NCBI GenBank assembly: GCA_900455085.1
Contig: UGTZ01000001.1
Location: 2,634,501-2,698,500 of the forward strand
Source: Providencia rettgeri
GTDB taxonomy: Bacteria; Pseudomonadota; Gammaproteobacteria; Enterobacterales; Enterobacteriaceae
DNA: 64,000 nucleotides
Direction of reading: 5' to 3'
The translations under genes and the position numbers were made by a program. Positions 1-9,718 of the stretch are shown piece by piece. A model generated the notes under the pieces. That model saw nothing but the letters and a program-made list of their open reading frames with translations. It was not told the DNA's origin and ran no database searches. Position 1 is the first letter of the stretch; every line of letters begins with the position of its first letter.

Positions 1-34
1 AATAAACCCAATAATTCCAAAATTCTTCTATTAC

Positions 35-70
35 AAGCCCTTTAGTTTCGTTTACTAAAGGGCTTCTTTA
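35..70 (+). terminator. intrinsic terminator of a gene upstream of the window
   Basis: An 11-bp stem (AAGCCCTTTAG / CTAAAGGGCTT, arms 35-45 and 55-65) with a 9-nt loop is followed by TCTTTATA. Nothing coding precedes it inside the window, so it probably ends a plus-strand gene to the left of position 1. Confidence 0.7.
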
Positions 71-164
71 TATTTAAATCAGAAATAATTATTATTTAAA
101 CATAATTAAAACGATATAATACTCTAATTAATCAAATAAAATAGAATTTTAATCCAAAAAAGTC

Positions 165-203
165 TTGACCCACCCCACACTAACGATAATAATTCTCACT
201 ACG
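165..203 (+). promoter_or_regulatory. promoter and Fur box of the heme receptor gene
   Basis: A TTGACC -35 hexamer at 165-170 is followed about 17 nt later by an AATAAT -10-like element inside GATAATAATTCTCACTAC (185-202). That stretch matches the 19-bp Fur consensus at most positions. An operator covering the -10 region is the usual layout for iron-repressed genes and fits the downstream heme receptor. The leader to the ATG at 374 is long, about 170 nt, and I see no convincing hemP-type gene in it. Confidence 0.7.
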
Positions 204-373
204 AACTAATTTATGCGTTCGGTTTCCTGTAGCCCAGCCCGACTATCCGCTACAACATTACAGTGCTAAATAGTTCTAACAAATAAATACGCTACGCGAA
301 CACTTATTGCATGCCACCCAGAGATTTTATCCAGGCAGCCAGCAAATTTTGAAACCAAAGGAAAGGATTTCCT

Positions 374-2549
374 ATGCTGTTTAAATCGATGCCTACATCA
401 ACTCATCAAGAACATAAAATACCACTCTCCGCTATTGCAGCTACCATTATAATGACAGGGTTTAACAACACAGCCTTAGCTGAAAATTTATTACCCGCAA
501 AAGCAGTGTCAACAACGGATACCCGCGACATTATTCACGTTTCTACCTCACCTTATGACTTAGAAAAAATTGCTGTTGCAGAGAATGTTGAGGTTATTGA
601 TGCCCAAGCCCCCGAACAGCAAGCCGCCACATCCGCCCTTGATTTATTAAAAGGCCAACCTGGGGTGTTTGTCTCTGGTTCCAATAGTACTTATGGGCAA
701 AGTATTCAAATGCGGGGCTATGATCCCCGAGGCGTAAAAGTAACCGTTGATAATATCACTCAAGACTTTAATTCAGGCCTATATGATGCAACATTTATTG
801 ACCCAACTTTAGTAAAAAAGGTGTATATCCATAAAGGTTCCTCTTCGATACACCATGGCGGTGGCGCTTTGGCGGGGGTAGTCTCTTTCAAAACATTAAA
901 TGCTACTGATATTTTGAAACCCAATCAAAATCTAGGTGGCCGTATTTTCAGCGGTATAGATCACAATGAACATAGTTACTATGCAGGAGGAACACTATTC
1001 GGCCGTCTCAACACTCTTGATACATTAATCAGCTACAGTCAACGCAAGAAAAATTTGATTGGCTCACCTGATTTTGCACACATCGATAATCATGAAAATA
1101 TTCATAATTGGATGCTAAAAACCACATGGACAGCGACTCCCTCTTACCTTTTAGCAATTCAGTTAAAAGATTATCGCAATGAAAGCTTAGGGGTGAAACA
1201 ACCCAGTAAACCAACAACCAAAGAGCGTTATCCGAATACACCACATGAAAGAAACAGTCGCCAATTTGATGTCGCGATAAGCCAATACTTTACCCCTAAA
1301 AATAGCGTTAACTGGCAGGCTGAGTGGGATATTTACTATAGTGATTTATCTCTAGACCAAACTGACACGGTCAAGATCACCACAAAACCCAAAGAGTACG
1401 GTACAGAAAGGCGAAATCAATACACCTACGGAACTAAATTCGCCAATAGCTTCACCATTCCAATGTATCGCTGGGCAAATCATCATATCCAAAGTGGCGT
1501 TGAGTATTACGCACAACAACAAAAATCAAACCAATATGCGATTAGCTACCCGGCAGCGTCATTAACTAATACTTCAGGTTGGCTAGTCAATGACATGACA
1601 TTACAACACTTACCTATCACATTCTCTGCAGGCACTCGTTTTACACGATATCAAACAGATAGCACGCGCATAGCTAAAAATGCTCATACTAATTGGTCGT
1701 CACGTTTTGCTGTCAGTGCCACCCCACAACACTGGGTAAATATTTTTTCTTCTTATTCGGAAAGCTACCGTACCCCACGTATGAGCGAGCTGTATAACAA
1801 TTCAAATCATTTCACGATCCCCTTCATCGGGATGAAATCAGACTTCCGCCCTTCCCCGGAATTACTACCGGAAGTCAATAAAACTATAGAAGCAGGGGTA
1901 AAACTCAGTTTCGATGATCTGCTAATAGCGAGGGACTCTCTACATTTTGGTTCAACTTATTTCTATACAAAAGCCAAAGACCACATTGCTCTTGAAGGAG
2001 AATACGAAGAAATATTTAACATAAGAAAGTTTAGAACCGAGCATTTTCCGAAAGAACTTTATTTTGTAAATATACCTTCTGCTACTATTCGCGGATTTGA
2101 TAGTTTTATCCATTACAAAACACAATGGTTTGAGCTTAATCTCAGTCACAACCTAACCCAAGGTAATGAAGATGGCTCACATTACTCTCTTTCATCAATA
2201 CGTCCTGAAACCCTAGTTGCTCGCTTCAATGCTCCCCGTACTTGAAACAGGAGTCAATATCGGCTGGATCGGCGAATTTACGGGAAAAACTGCATTTGAA
2301 GGTAATGTAAAATACCAGTTATCACACCATAAATCGGATAAAGGCTTAGACCGCTACCACAAAGAGGTTATTCAACAGGCAGGTTATAGCCTGCATGATT
2401 TTTATCTCAACTATCAAGCCGACCAATTTATTAAAGGCCTCAGCTCAACACTAACGATGAAGAACGCATTCGATAAACAATATGTTTCTTCAATGGGTGT
2501 TCCTCAGGAAGGTCGAAATTTCCACCTTAACGTAAATTACTCATGGTAA
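374..2549 (+). CDS. hmuR: TonB-dependent heme/hemoglobin receptor (one frameshift)
   Basis: Outer-membrane receptor that binds heme or hemoproteins and imports heme using TonB energy. Residues 1-36 form a signal peptide ending NNTALA-EN. A TonB-box-like segment (RDIIHVST) follows, then the plug domain with GQSIQMRGYDPRGVKVTVD, then a long beta-barrel closing with the terminal Trp (VNYSW). The reading frame breaks near 2236 in CCCC. Removing one C joins RFNAP to VLETGVNIGW and gives about 724 residues, normal for the HemR/HmuR family. AAGGAAAGGA precedes the ATG. A Fur box lies upstream and hmuS follows, so iron-regulated heme uptake is the likely role. I regard the break as a read error, although phase variation at a C tract cannot be excluded from sequence alone. 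Confidence 0.85.
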
Positions 2550-2569
2550 CGCATTAAAAATCGCATGTT

Positions 2570-2614
2570 ATCAACTGGTTTGGCTAGTATTTAAAATAAA
2601 ACAAATCAGTTGAT
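2570..2614 (+). other. intercistronic hairpin hmuR-hmuS
   Basis: ATCAACTGGTTTG (2570-2582) pairs with CAAATCAGTTGAT (2602-2614), 12 of 13 pairs plus one G-U. No U-tract follows. It probably stabilises or attenuates the transcript between receptor and hmuS rather than terminating it. Confidence 0.45.
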
Positions 2615-2654
2615 GACTTTCTCCCGGCAATCTTAATTTTTCAAGGAAAAATTT

Positions 2655-3683
2655 GTGAACTCAAACCTCTACAATGATTACCAACAAATTCAAAAATCAC
2701 ATTCTGACTTATGCCCTCACAAAATCGCTGCCTTACTTCAGGTTTCAGAAGCACAACTAGTTCATTGCCGTGTAGGAAATGAGAAAGTTCTTCGATTATC
2801 AGGAAAACCGGCAGATATCTTGCAAAATTTAGTCTCTATCGGCCAAGCGAAGGGAATAACACGCAATAACTATGCCATCAGTATTCAAACCGGTGAGTAT
2901 AGTAACCCGCGGTTTAGTCACCATGGCGGGCTATTTTTAAATCCTAAAGCACTCGATTTACGCATGTTTTTTGCACAATGGGATTCCACTTTTGCTCTTG
3001 TTGAAGAAACCTCAACAGGGCTACGCCATAGTATGCAATTTTTTGATAAGCATGGGGATGCATTACATCAGGTTTATGCTACAGATAAAACGGATATGGC
3101 TGAGTGGCAGGCTATTGTTGAACGCTATGCTTCGCAGGATAACTTACCTATTGTACCAAAAGAAATTCTCCCACCTTCAACACAAGAAATTAGTCAAGAA
3201 CTAGCCACTGAGCTAGAACAACAATGGCGAGATATGACTAATGTGCACCAGTTTTTTGGAATTTTACAAAAACATAATTTAAGTCGTCAGCAAGTTTTCC
3301 GTGCGGTTAGCCAAGAATTAGCATGGCAAGTTCCTACCACCGCCTTATCTGATCTGCTTTCTCTTGCATACCAAGCACAAAATGAGGTGATGCTTTTTGT
3401 CGGAAATCGTGGCTGTGTTCAGATTTTTACTGGCAAAATAAAAGAGTTAACAAAAAATAATTCGCTCAATATTTCTGGTCATAACTTTCAATTGCATTTC
3501 ATTGAAAATGGTATCTCCGAATGCTGGGTGACTCGAAAACCGACTAAAGATGGGTTTGTAACTAGTTTAGAGGTCTTTGATAAGCAAGGTAATCAACTTA
3601 TTCAAATGTATGGGCAACGTATAGAAGGTACACCAGAACAAATAGAATGGAGTAAACAAATTCTTTCGATATCACGTATTTGA
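2655..3683 (+). CDS. hmuS: hemin-degrading/heme-trafficking factor HmuS
   Basis: Cytoplasmic heme-binding protein of the HemS/ChuS/HmuS family, which receives imported heme and (ChuS type) cleaves it to release iron. The 342 residues match the family length and carry two structural repeats. Likely heme contacts are visible: His198 in DMTNVHQFF, corresponding to the axial histidine of HemS/ChuS, and Arg103 in LDLRMFF. The start is GTG at 2655 with AAGGAA 7-12 nt upstream; no ATG fits. The gene lies 105 nt after the receptor in the same direction and is presumably cotranscribed under the same Fur box. The usual partners hmuT, hmuU and hmuV do not follow. Confidence 0.9.
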   Translation: MNSNLYNDYQQIQKSHSDLCPHKIAALLQVSEAQLVHCRVGNEKVLRLSGKPADILQNLVSIGQAKGITRNNYAISIQTGEYSNPRFSHHGGLFLNPKALDLRMFFAQWDSTFALVEETSTGLRHSMQFFDKHGDALHQVYATDKTDMAEWQAIVERYASQDNLPIVPKEILPPSTQEISQELATELEQQWRDMTNVHQFFGILQKHNLSRQQVFRAVSQELAWQVPTTALSDLLSLAYQAQNEVMLFVGNRGCVQIFTGKIKELTKNNSLNISGHNFQLHFIENGISECWVTRKPTKDGFVTSLEVFDKQGNQLIQMYGQRIEGTPEQIEWSKQILSISRI

Positions 3684-4178
3684 TAAAAGAATGATAAAAA
3701 TATAAATGGGCTTCTCATGGTAATTTTCTAAATACTTTCCAATCAATAATTGTGGATTAGGTTAGATATGAAATTTGCCATAGAACCCTTTGGCTCATTA
3801 ATTAACAACAAAATAATCTACTTTTTGATATAAAAATAGAATAATTGTCTATTACCCACACAAAGAGTTTTACTTAAGGCTTATATTTTATTACCCCTAC
3901 AAATACTGTCATTATAGAGATTTCCCACCATAGCAATTGCCTCGGAATTTCCTGTTTATTGTTATAGAAAAACGGTTACAAATGGAACAATAATTTTTCA
4001 ATTATTTACTTGGTTAATAATTTCGAATGGCTTAAACAATTTTTTTGAATATAATGAAAAAATTCTCTTCAATTCACATAAAAAATAGAAAAATAAACAT
4101 AATCATTTGAATTAAAACAATTTTAAACATACAGCATTGAATGTTTAAAATGTTAATTTTATCAACATCTATTGTACT
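3684..4178. other. AT-rich gene-free spacer
   Basis: About 500 nt between hmuS and the regulatory region of the AraC-family gene. It is very AT-rich with no open reading frame of note on either strand. I found no clear terminator after hmuS and no recognisable small RNA. Confidence 0.5.
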
Positions 4179-4218
4179 GATAGTTATTCTCATTAAAAAA
4201 CCGCACGTTTAGCCTATC
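4179..4218 (+). promoter_or_regulatory. marbox (with adjacent Fur-like sequence) upstream of the MarA-type gene
   Basis: ACCGCACGTTTAGCCTATC at 4200-4218 fits the marbox consensus AYnGCACnnWnnRYYAAAY at 17 of 19 positions (two A-to-T differences). It lies about 92 nt before the ATG at 4311, so autoregulation or cross-activation by a MarA/SoxS/Rob-type protein is likely. Immediately upstream, GATAGTTATTCTCATTAAA (4179-4197) is a weak Fur-box match. The marbox is well supported by sequence; the Fur site is tentative. Confidence 0.6.
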
Positions 4219-4310
4219 GATATATCGGAAAAACAGGAAGAATAGACCCTAATTTCATGAGTTATTATTAGTTATTAATGAACAATAGCCTACTTGAGTA
4301 GGAGGTAAAT

Positions 4311-4682
4311 ATGTCAGAAAGTGTAGTCAACGATATTGTTAAATGGCTTGAAAGTCAGTTGCAACGCAATGAAGGCATCAAAATCGACACAATTGCCGAT
4401 AAAAGCGGTTATTCAAAATGGCATTTACAGCGTGTTTTTAAAGAAATGAAAGGTTGCACGCTTGGCGAATACGTCCGTAAACGTCGTTTATTAGAAGCAG
4501 CTAAATCATTACGTGAAGGTAACTTACCTATTCTTGATATCGCATTGCAATATGGCTTTAGCTCACAGGCGACATTTACCCGTATCTTTAAAAAGCACTT
4601 TGATACAACGCCTGCAAAATTTCGCCAATCAGGTGAATTACCTGAATGCAAAAATTTTATGACCTGTAGTTGTCATAACTAA
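4311..4682 (+). CDS. small AraC-family activator of the MarA/SoxS/AarP type
   Basis: A 123-residue protein that is essentially only the double helix-turn-helix DNA-binding domain, as in MarA, SoxS, RamA and the Providencia activator AarP. The first HTH includes IADKSGYSKWHLQRVFK. The second is the signature PILDIALQYGFSSQATFTRIFKK, followed by the FDTTPAKFR end of the domain. Such proteins activate efflux, porin-repressing and oxidative-stress genes. AGGAGGT lies 4 nt before the ATG. The C-terminus is Cys-rich (ECKNFMTCSCHN), which is odd for MarA-type proteins. I cannot say which named paralogue this is: AarP is reported as slightly longer (about 135 residues), so no symbol is given. Confidence 0.85.
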   Translation: MSESVVNDIVKWLESQLQRNEGIKIDTIADKSGYSKWHLQRVFKEMKGCTLGEYVRKRRLLEAAKSLREGNLPILDIALQYGFSSQATFTRIFKKHFDTTPAKFRQSGELPECKNFMTCSCHN

Positions 4683-4736
4683 TTATTGTAGAACATTCCT
4701 TCCTATTAGTTATTTGTAATTTTGAAGTCTATGTCT

Positions 4737-4762
4737 GAGCCGACTATGTCGGCTCTTTTTTT
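4737..4762 (+). terminator. intrinsic terminator after the AraC-family gene
   Basis: Perfect 8-bp stem GAGCCGAC-TAT-GTCGGCTC followed by seven T residues. It overlaps the end of convergent lplA by two bases. Confidence 0.85.
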
Positions 4763-5776
4763 AACTTAATTCATGGGCTAACCAGTTTTCCAAATCAGCC
4801 AACTGTTCCTGCAATTGCGGCCATTTCACAACCATCTCTTTGCTCAATGCACGTACTGTTTCTGCCTGATACGCTTTACCTGTCAATTGCTCACTCAGCC
4901 ACTCTAAAGGGGATGGGTCTAAACTATCCGTAAAAAACTGACAGCGGTTTATCACACCTTTTTCGATATCAAAATGAAACTCAATTCCCCCCCAAGGAAA
5001 ACGGGTATCTGAATAGTGAGAGAAAGCCGGGCTTGCCCAAAATTCCATTCCCAACTACTTTGTTTTGCAAAGGTTTTTGCGAAATTTGGCAAATCAGGTA
5101 GTTTTTCAGGAGAAATATACTCGGCAGCGACCGTTTCACCGAAGTAATTAAAAAAGCTTTTAATTATTCCTTCACAAACAATTTCATGAGAAATATTGGG
5201 GACAAGCTCAGATAAATTAGCCACACGAGAACGCACTGACGTAATCCCTTTTGCCTGTAATTTTTTCGGATCTGGATTCAGATAGTTTGCTAAGCGACTT
5301 AAATCTGCATTAATCAGCAAGGTTCCGTGGTGAAAACCTCTATCCTTCGTTTCTCGGTATGCAGAACCCGATATTTTTCGCGGACCACTTTCAGTTTCTA
5401 AAACTAAATCATTACGGCCAGAGATTTGTGCGTTAATACCGACAAGTGCCAATCCATCGACAATAATTTGTGTAGAAACTGTTTTGTCATATTCCGGCTT
5501 TCCTGCCATAAACGTAAAACAGGTATTACCTAAATCATGAAAAACAGCCCCACCACCACTACTACGCCGTGCTAAACGAACATTATCTTCTTCCATCCTC
5601 CGAGTGTTACATTCTTTCCACGGGTTTTGTGCACGCCCTATAACCACCGTATCAGCATTTCGCCAAAGAAACATAACACGTTGGTCGGTTGGCATTTGTC
5701 GGAAAATGGTTTCTTCAACCGCAAGGTTAAACCAAGGATCGTAGGATTCAGAGATGAGTAAACGTACTGTTGACAT
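4761..5776 (-). CDS. lplA: lipoate-protein ligase A (one frameshift)
   Basis: Activates lipoate with ATP and transfers it to lipoyl domains of 2-oxoacid dehydrogenases and GcvH (scavenging route). The N-terminal part carries the BPL/LplA catalytic signature ARRSSGGGAVFHD, and later RKISGSAYRE and FHHGTLL. The C-terminal accessory domain includes FPWGGIEFHFDIEKG. The frame is lost near 5030, where GCCCGG should read GCCCCGG. Restoring one C joins WEWNFGQA to PAFSHYSDTRFPWG and gives about 338 residues, the size of E. coli LplA. The ATG at 5776 begins MSTVRLLIS as in homologues. It converges with the AraC-family gene and is transcribed alone. Confidence 0.88.
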
Positions 5777-5839
5777 TAGGCTATCCTTAAAACAAAACTT
5801 GCCCTTAAGATAGCATAATCACTGAGGAAAATAGCGAAT

Positions 5840-6328
5840 TTAGATGCGTCTTGCCTGCCAAAACACTTTTCGCCAATAGACGTTATCCATTGATGAACGG
5901 ATCACCCCTTTACTCGTTGATGCATGAATGAATGTATTATCGGTATCGTAAATACCCACATGCAACCCATTCTCTCCTGAACCTGTTTTAAAGAACACCA
6001 AATCCCCTGGCATCAAATCTGATTTATCAATCCGTGTGCCTAATTGAGTTTGATCTACCGTTGTACGAGGTAATTGAATGGCAAAGCGATCATTAAATGT
6101 GCGATAGACAAAACCAGAACAATCAACACCATTTTGATTCATGCCGCCATAATGATAAGGCGTACCATACCACTGCTCTAGTTGGTCTTTTAATTGCGCT
6201 ATCGTCATAATTGGATCAGATAACTGTGTTTTTAGCGGTGGTGGTGGCGTTCTTTTAACGGATGTCGATGAACAACCAATTAAAACTAAACACAATAATA
6301 GTGGTAGGTGTTGTATTTTAATAACCAT
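5840..6328 (-). CDS. nlpC: NlpC/P60 family lipoprotein
   Basis: Predicted outer-membrane-anchored peptidoglycan endopeptidase of the NlpC/P60 papain-like fold. A lipoprotein signal ends at LVLIGC with lipidated Cys19. The catalytic Cys70 lies in GVDCSGF, the His in GLHVGIY (His123), and the third polar residue in TFIHAST (His135). The 162 residues match E. coli NlpC (154). In E. coli nlpC directly follows btuD; here the arn operon lies between the two, which supports the ortholog call. Confidence 0.9.
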   Translation of the reverse strand: MVIKIQHLPLLLCLVLIGCSSTSVKRTPPPPLKTQLSDPIMTIAQLKDQLEQWYGTPYHYGGMNQNGVDCSGFVYRTFNDRFAIQLPRTTVDQTQLGTRIDKSDLMPGDLVFFKTGSGENGLHVGIYDTDNTFIHASTSKGVIRSSMDNVYWRKVFWQARRI

Positions 6329-6410
6329 AAAGCACCTTATTTATCTAACCCATTGCGATAACTTGCTTATATCATAGTGCGTTAAGACTATAATATAAGC
6401 AACTAAGAAA

Positions 6411-6818
6411 TTATTCTATTCTCTCACTTGATGATTTATTAGGCCGGCTAATTAGCCATACCCCTAATAAAATAAAGCCGATACCAATGGCCTTTAACCC
6501 TGTAGCAGGTTCATTAAACCAAGGTAAGAAAACTGCTAATAAATAAACGAAAACATAGCTTAAGCTAATAAGCGGATAAGCTTTATTCAATGCTATGTAT
6601 TTTAATGCTAATAGCCAACATAACATCGATAACGCATAACAAACTAACCCTAAAAAAATAATTCCTAAACTAGTAATATTAGCGAGTAACCAATCAAATT
6701 GCAGCCAATGCCAGCCAAGTGCGAATGAGGGTAATTCAACTACCCCTGCTTTTAAGCTCAGTTGAGCGACTGTAACTAATAACGCACTGCCAATCACCCA
6801 TAAATAACCCTTGTTCAT
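6411..6818 (-). CDS. arnF: undecaprenyl-phosphate-L-Ara4N flippase subunit ArnF
   Basis: One half of the EamA/SMR-like ArnE-ArnF flippase that moves undecaprenyl-P-L-Ara4N to the periplasmic face of the inner membrane for ArnT. The 135 residues contain four hydrophobic helices with typical SMR spacing and the segment ALNKAYPLISLSYVFVYLLA. It overlaps arnE by 4 nt (start ATG 6818, arnE stop 6815), indicating translational coupling. It is the last gene of arnBCADTEF. Confidence 0.9.
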   Translation of the reverse strand: MNKGYLWVIGSALLVTVAQLSLKAGVVELPSFALGWHWLQFDWLLANITSLGIIFLGLVCYALSMLCWLLALKYIALNKAYPLISLSYVFVYLLAVFLPWFNEPATGLKAIGIGFILLGVWLISRPNKSSSERIE

Positions 6819-7162
6819 ACGCTGATACTCATTAGCAAAATACCAAACATAATGGCAGCAACCCCTAACCAGTGGTTGAGCCCAGTTTGTTCTTTATAAA
6901 CAAACTGGCCAATTAGCGTAATTAACACAAAATTAATACTTAGCATTGGATACGCGATACTTAGCGGCATGGTTTCCAATAATTTCAACCAAAACAACAT
7001 GCCAAGCCCTAGCATGAAAACCGCCAGCACCAACCACCGAAGGGCTGATGCTGTTTTATTGGTTTTATTACTCTGCCAATTGACGACGGCTTGCTTTTGA
7101 GCCACTTGTCCAATACAGGTCAAAACGCTAACCAGCAATAACAGTAATAGTTGTGCAATCAT
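6815..7162 (-). CDS. arnE: undecaprenyl-phosphate-L-Ara4N flippase subunit ArnE
   Basis: Partner of ArnF in the inner-membrane L-Ara4N lipid flippase. The 115 residues form four transmembrane helices and include LPLSIAYPMLSINFVLITLIG, equivalent to the conserved SIAYPM segment of the family. It overlaps arnT by 4 nt at the 5' side and arnF by 4 nt at the 3' side, a tightly coupled operon. Confidence 0.9.
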   Translation of the reverse strand: MIAQLLLLLLVSVLTCIGQVAQKQAVVNWQSNKTNKTASALRWLVLAVFMLGLGMLFWLKLLETMPLSIAYPMLSINFVLITLIGQFVYKEQTGLNHWLGVAAIMFGILLMSISV

Positions 7163-8817
7163 AGTTGATGATAAACCACAATCGCCATACGTGAATTTTT
7201 AATAACTTCATCTGGCTTAGGAATATCTGGCAGACCTTCTTTACGGCCTAATAAAAAGACAACAGTTACCTGCCCTTCTTTACGTGCTTTTGTCAGCCAT
7301 TGTGCAAACTGGTCCGGTTTTATTAAGCGATGTTGGCTATCTGGATATTCCAACCCATAACTTAACTCTCCACTACTATTGTATAAATAGATATTGGAAT
7401 TTTGAGTTTCCCAAGCAAGACCGGCTGCGACCCCAACATTACTTGCCATCAGATATTTACTATTCATCAGTAAATCATGATTTTGATGAATAAAGTTTTG
7501 AGGCAATTTAGAATCGATGGTGTTGTTCGGCAGAGCACTGCCAATACACAAACTCACGGCCAAAGAGCACGATGCGGCCCATAACCAATATTTCGCATTT
7601 AATACCGTACATAGGTAACCGATAATCGCCCAAATAGAAAAGGCAACGACACCTAACACCATTTTTGACCATTCATCAGGTTCGTATAACGGCTTTTTGA
7701 TCACTGTGCTCACGACAATTACCGCTATAACCGCAGCGATCCCTAATACAACATTAATAATCCCATTGGCTTTCAATGCTTTCATTTTACCACTACGAAC
7801 GCAGTCAACCCCATACTTTGCCATAAGCAATGCCAATGGCGCCATAAACGGCAACATATACGTTGGTAACTTACCGCGGGAAATACTGAAAAAGATGACG
7901 GGAACAACAAACCAGCACAGTAAGAAAAACATATCGGGGCTAGATTTACGTTCTTTCCAACCTTTCATGATAGCACCGGGTAACAGCCCTGCCCATGGAA
8001 TAGCGCCAAGAATAATAATCGGAATATAATACCAAAACGGTGCGATATGCTGAGCATCATCTGCCGTGAACCGCTTAATGTGCTCAATCCAAAAGAAATA
8101 ATGCCAATAATCAGGCTCTTGTTTTGCAACCGCCAAAGCCCATGGCAAGCTGATAATAACCGCAGAAATTATTGCAAGCGGCCCATATTTGAGTAGATCA
8201 AGAAACCGCTTTTGATAGATTGTGACAGGCAGCATGACAATCACTGGAATAGCAAGGGCTAAAAAGCCTTTGGTCATAAATGCCATGCCACAAGCTAGCC
8301 CAAGACAAAGCCACGCCGCTAATTTGGACTTTACTTCCCTCGATTTCATTGCCCACAAGCAACAAAACATACTTGCCGCTATCCATAAAGACAACATTGG
8401 GTCGAGTACACTGTAGGTCCCGATGGAAAACACTAAGAACATCGAGATATAAATGAGGCTTGCAACATAGGCAACGTGGTTATTACGCCACATCATCTTT
8501 GCCATACGATAGACAAGTAATGCACTGAGAAGAATACAAAAAACCGAACCAAAGCGAACAGCAAAATTAGTTTCACCAAAGATCATTTGGCTAATATTGT
8601 TTATCCAGTAACCTGCCACTGGTTTTTCAAAATAGCGTACATCCAGCATGTAAGGAACAATCCAATCGCCACGCTGTAACATTTCACGGCTAATTTCTGC
8701 GTATCGCGTTTCATCTGGTTGCCAAAGTAAACGACTATTCAACGGCAACAAATAGGTTAGGATAAAAAAAAGAGCCAGCAGAGAGGCTCCTACTTTGCTC
8801 GCTCGGTTATTCAACAT
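7159..8817 (-). CDS. arnT: lipid A 4-amino-4-deoxy-L-arabinosyltransferase ArnT
   Basis: GT83 inner-membrane glycosyltransferase that moves L-Ara4N from undecaprenyl phosphate to lipid A phosphates, lowering the negative charge and giving polymyxin and cationic-peptide resistance. The 552 residues equal the family size. The N-terminal periplasmic loop carries the PMT-type signature LWQPDETRYAEISREML and YFEKPVAGYWINNISQM. About 12 transmembrane segments follow, then a soluble C-terminal domain. It lies 7 nt after arnD. The reading frame is intact. Confidence 0.93.
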   Translation of the reverse strand: MLNNRASKVGASLLALFFILTYLLPLNSRLLWQPDETRYAEISREMLQRGDWIVPYMLDVRYFEKPVAGYWINNISQMIFGETNFAVRFGSVFCILLSALLVYRMAKMMWRNNHVAYVASLIYISMFLVFSIGTYSVLDPMLSLWIAASMFCCLWAMKSREVKSKLAAWLCLGLACGMAFMTKGFLALAIPVIVMLPVTIYQKRFLDLLKYGPLAIISAVIISLPWALAVAKQEPDYWHYFFWIEHIKRFTADDAQHIAPFWYYIPIIILGAIPWAGLLPGAIMKGWKERKSSPDMFFLLCWFVVPVIFFSISRGKLPTYMLPFMAPLALLMAKYGVDCVRSGKMKALKANGIINVVLGIAAVIAVIVVSTVIKKPLYEPDEWSKMVLGVVAFSIWAIIGYLCTVLNAKYWLWAASCSLAVSLCIGSALPNNTIDSKLPQNFIHQNHDLLMNSKYLMASNVGVAAGLAWETQNSNIYLYNSSGELSYGLEYPDSQHRLIKPDQFAQWLTKARKEGQVTVVFLLGRKEGLPDIPKPDEVIKNSRMAIVVYHQL

Positions 8818-8824
8818 AGGTTGC

Positions 8825-9718
8825 TTATTCCTCTTCTTGGCAGCCTAGCCAGCCTTCACGTCCGGGGAATGGTGCCCTCACCACACGCCCTTTGGGCAAT
8901 GAATTCAAATTGTCTGGCAGTAATTCACTCAATGTACAGAATTGGATTTCTTCTTGTGTAATTCGTTCCAATAATTGTGAAAATTGTTCCGATTTGGACA
9001 TTCCTTCCACTTCTGTATGGATAGTATAAACTGGAACGCCTTGATCTTCTTTAATTGCTTGAAGAATAAAATCATTAAATGCATCATCACTCACGACTGT
9101 CCCTACGACTTCATCGTAAGTCGGCAGTGTGACAGGGATTTGAACCGTCCCGAGTGAACCATCGGCTAAAATTGGCCTAAATGGGTATTTACCACGACAA
9201 TCACTGTTGTAGTCAAAGTTAAACGCTTGTTTAACTTCCAACACACGCTCATCACCTCGCCAACCAGCAACGGCAGAACAAGTCACTCGGTGTCCAATGG
9301 CTTGCTCCAGCGCATCCACCCCTAACTTAACTTGCTCAGTCAGTTGTGGTTTGCTCCATTTGGCAACTTTAGCCTGCCAACCTTGATGATCCCATGCATG
9401 TAAGCCAACTTCATGACCAGCATCCAAAGTTTGTTTCATCAAATAACCTAAATCTTTAGCAATTTTTTTACCCGGCCATGCTGTGCCCGCTAATAAGATA
9501 TCTAACCCATAAAGGGATGCTGCGTTCGACCTAAGCATTTTCCACAGAAATTTAGGACGCAAAAGGCGCCATAAATGGCGCCCCATGTTATCGGGTCCTA
9601 CACTGAAGAAAAAGCTGGCCTGAATATTATGCTCTTTGAGCACTTTGAGTAGCTGTGGAACCCCTTTCAAGGTACCTTGGTAGGTGTCCACATCAATTCT
9701 CAAGCCAACTTTTTTCAT
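8825..9718 (-). CDS. arnD: 4-deoxy-4-formamido-L-arabinose-phosphoundecaprenol deformylase
   Basis: Polysaccharide-deacetylase-like (NodB fold) enzyme that removes the formyl group from undecaprenyl-P-L-Ara4FN on the cytoplasmic face. The 297 residues show the metal-site motifs KVGLRIDVDTYQG (first Asp pair), GHEVGLHAWDHQGW (His residues) and the later VYTIHTEVEG. It overlaps arnA by one base (9718), so translation is coupled. Size and motif order match E. coli ArnD. Confidence 0.93.
   Translation of the reverse strand: MKKVGLRIDVDTYQGTLKGVPQLLKVLKEHNIQASFFFSVGPDNMGRHLWRLLRPKFLWKMLRSNAASLYGLDILLAGTAWPGKKIAKDLGYLMKQTLDAGHEVGLHAWDHQGWQAKVAKWSKPQLTEQVKLGVDALEQAIGHRVTCSAVAGWRGDERVLEVKQAFNFDYNSDCRGKYPFRPILADGSLGTVQIPVTLPTYDEVVGTVVSDDAFNDFILQAIKEDQGVPVYTIHTEVEGMSKSEQFSQLLERITQEEIQFCTLSELLPDNLNSLPKGRVVRAPFPGREGWLGCQEEE

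Noticed and set aside
213..269. 18-codon ORF in the hmuR leader as a HemP-like or leader peptide
   Set aside because: No ribosome-binding site and no resemblance to HemP.
1029..1244. Antisense frames of 60-100 codons opposite hmuR, arnT, pheT, yfe and dal genes
   Set aside because: They lie wholly inside well-supported genes on the other strand and have no family features or plausible ribosome-binding sites.
374..2549. hmuR as a phase-variable or decayed pseudogene
   Set aside because: One extra C in CCCC explains the break and many other genes in the window, including essential ones, show the same error type. Phase variation remains possible but is not the simplest reading.
4311..4682. Naming the MarA-type gene aarP
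   Set aside because: AarP is reported as slightly longer, and without alignment I cannot separate it from SoxS- or RamA-like paralogues.
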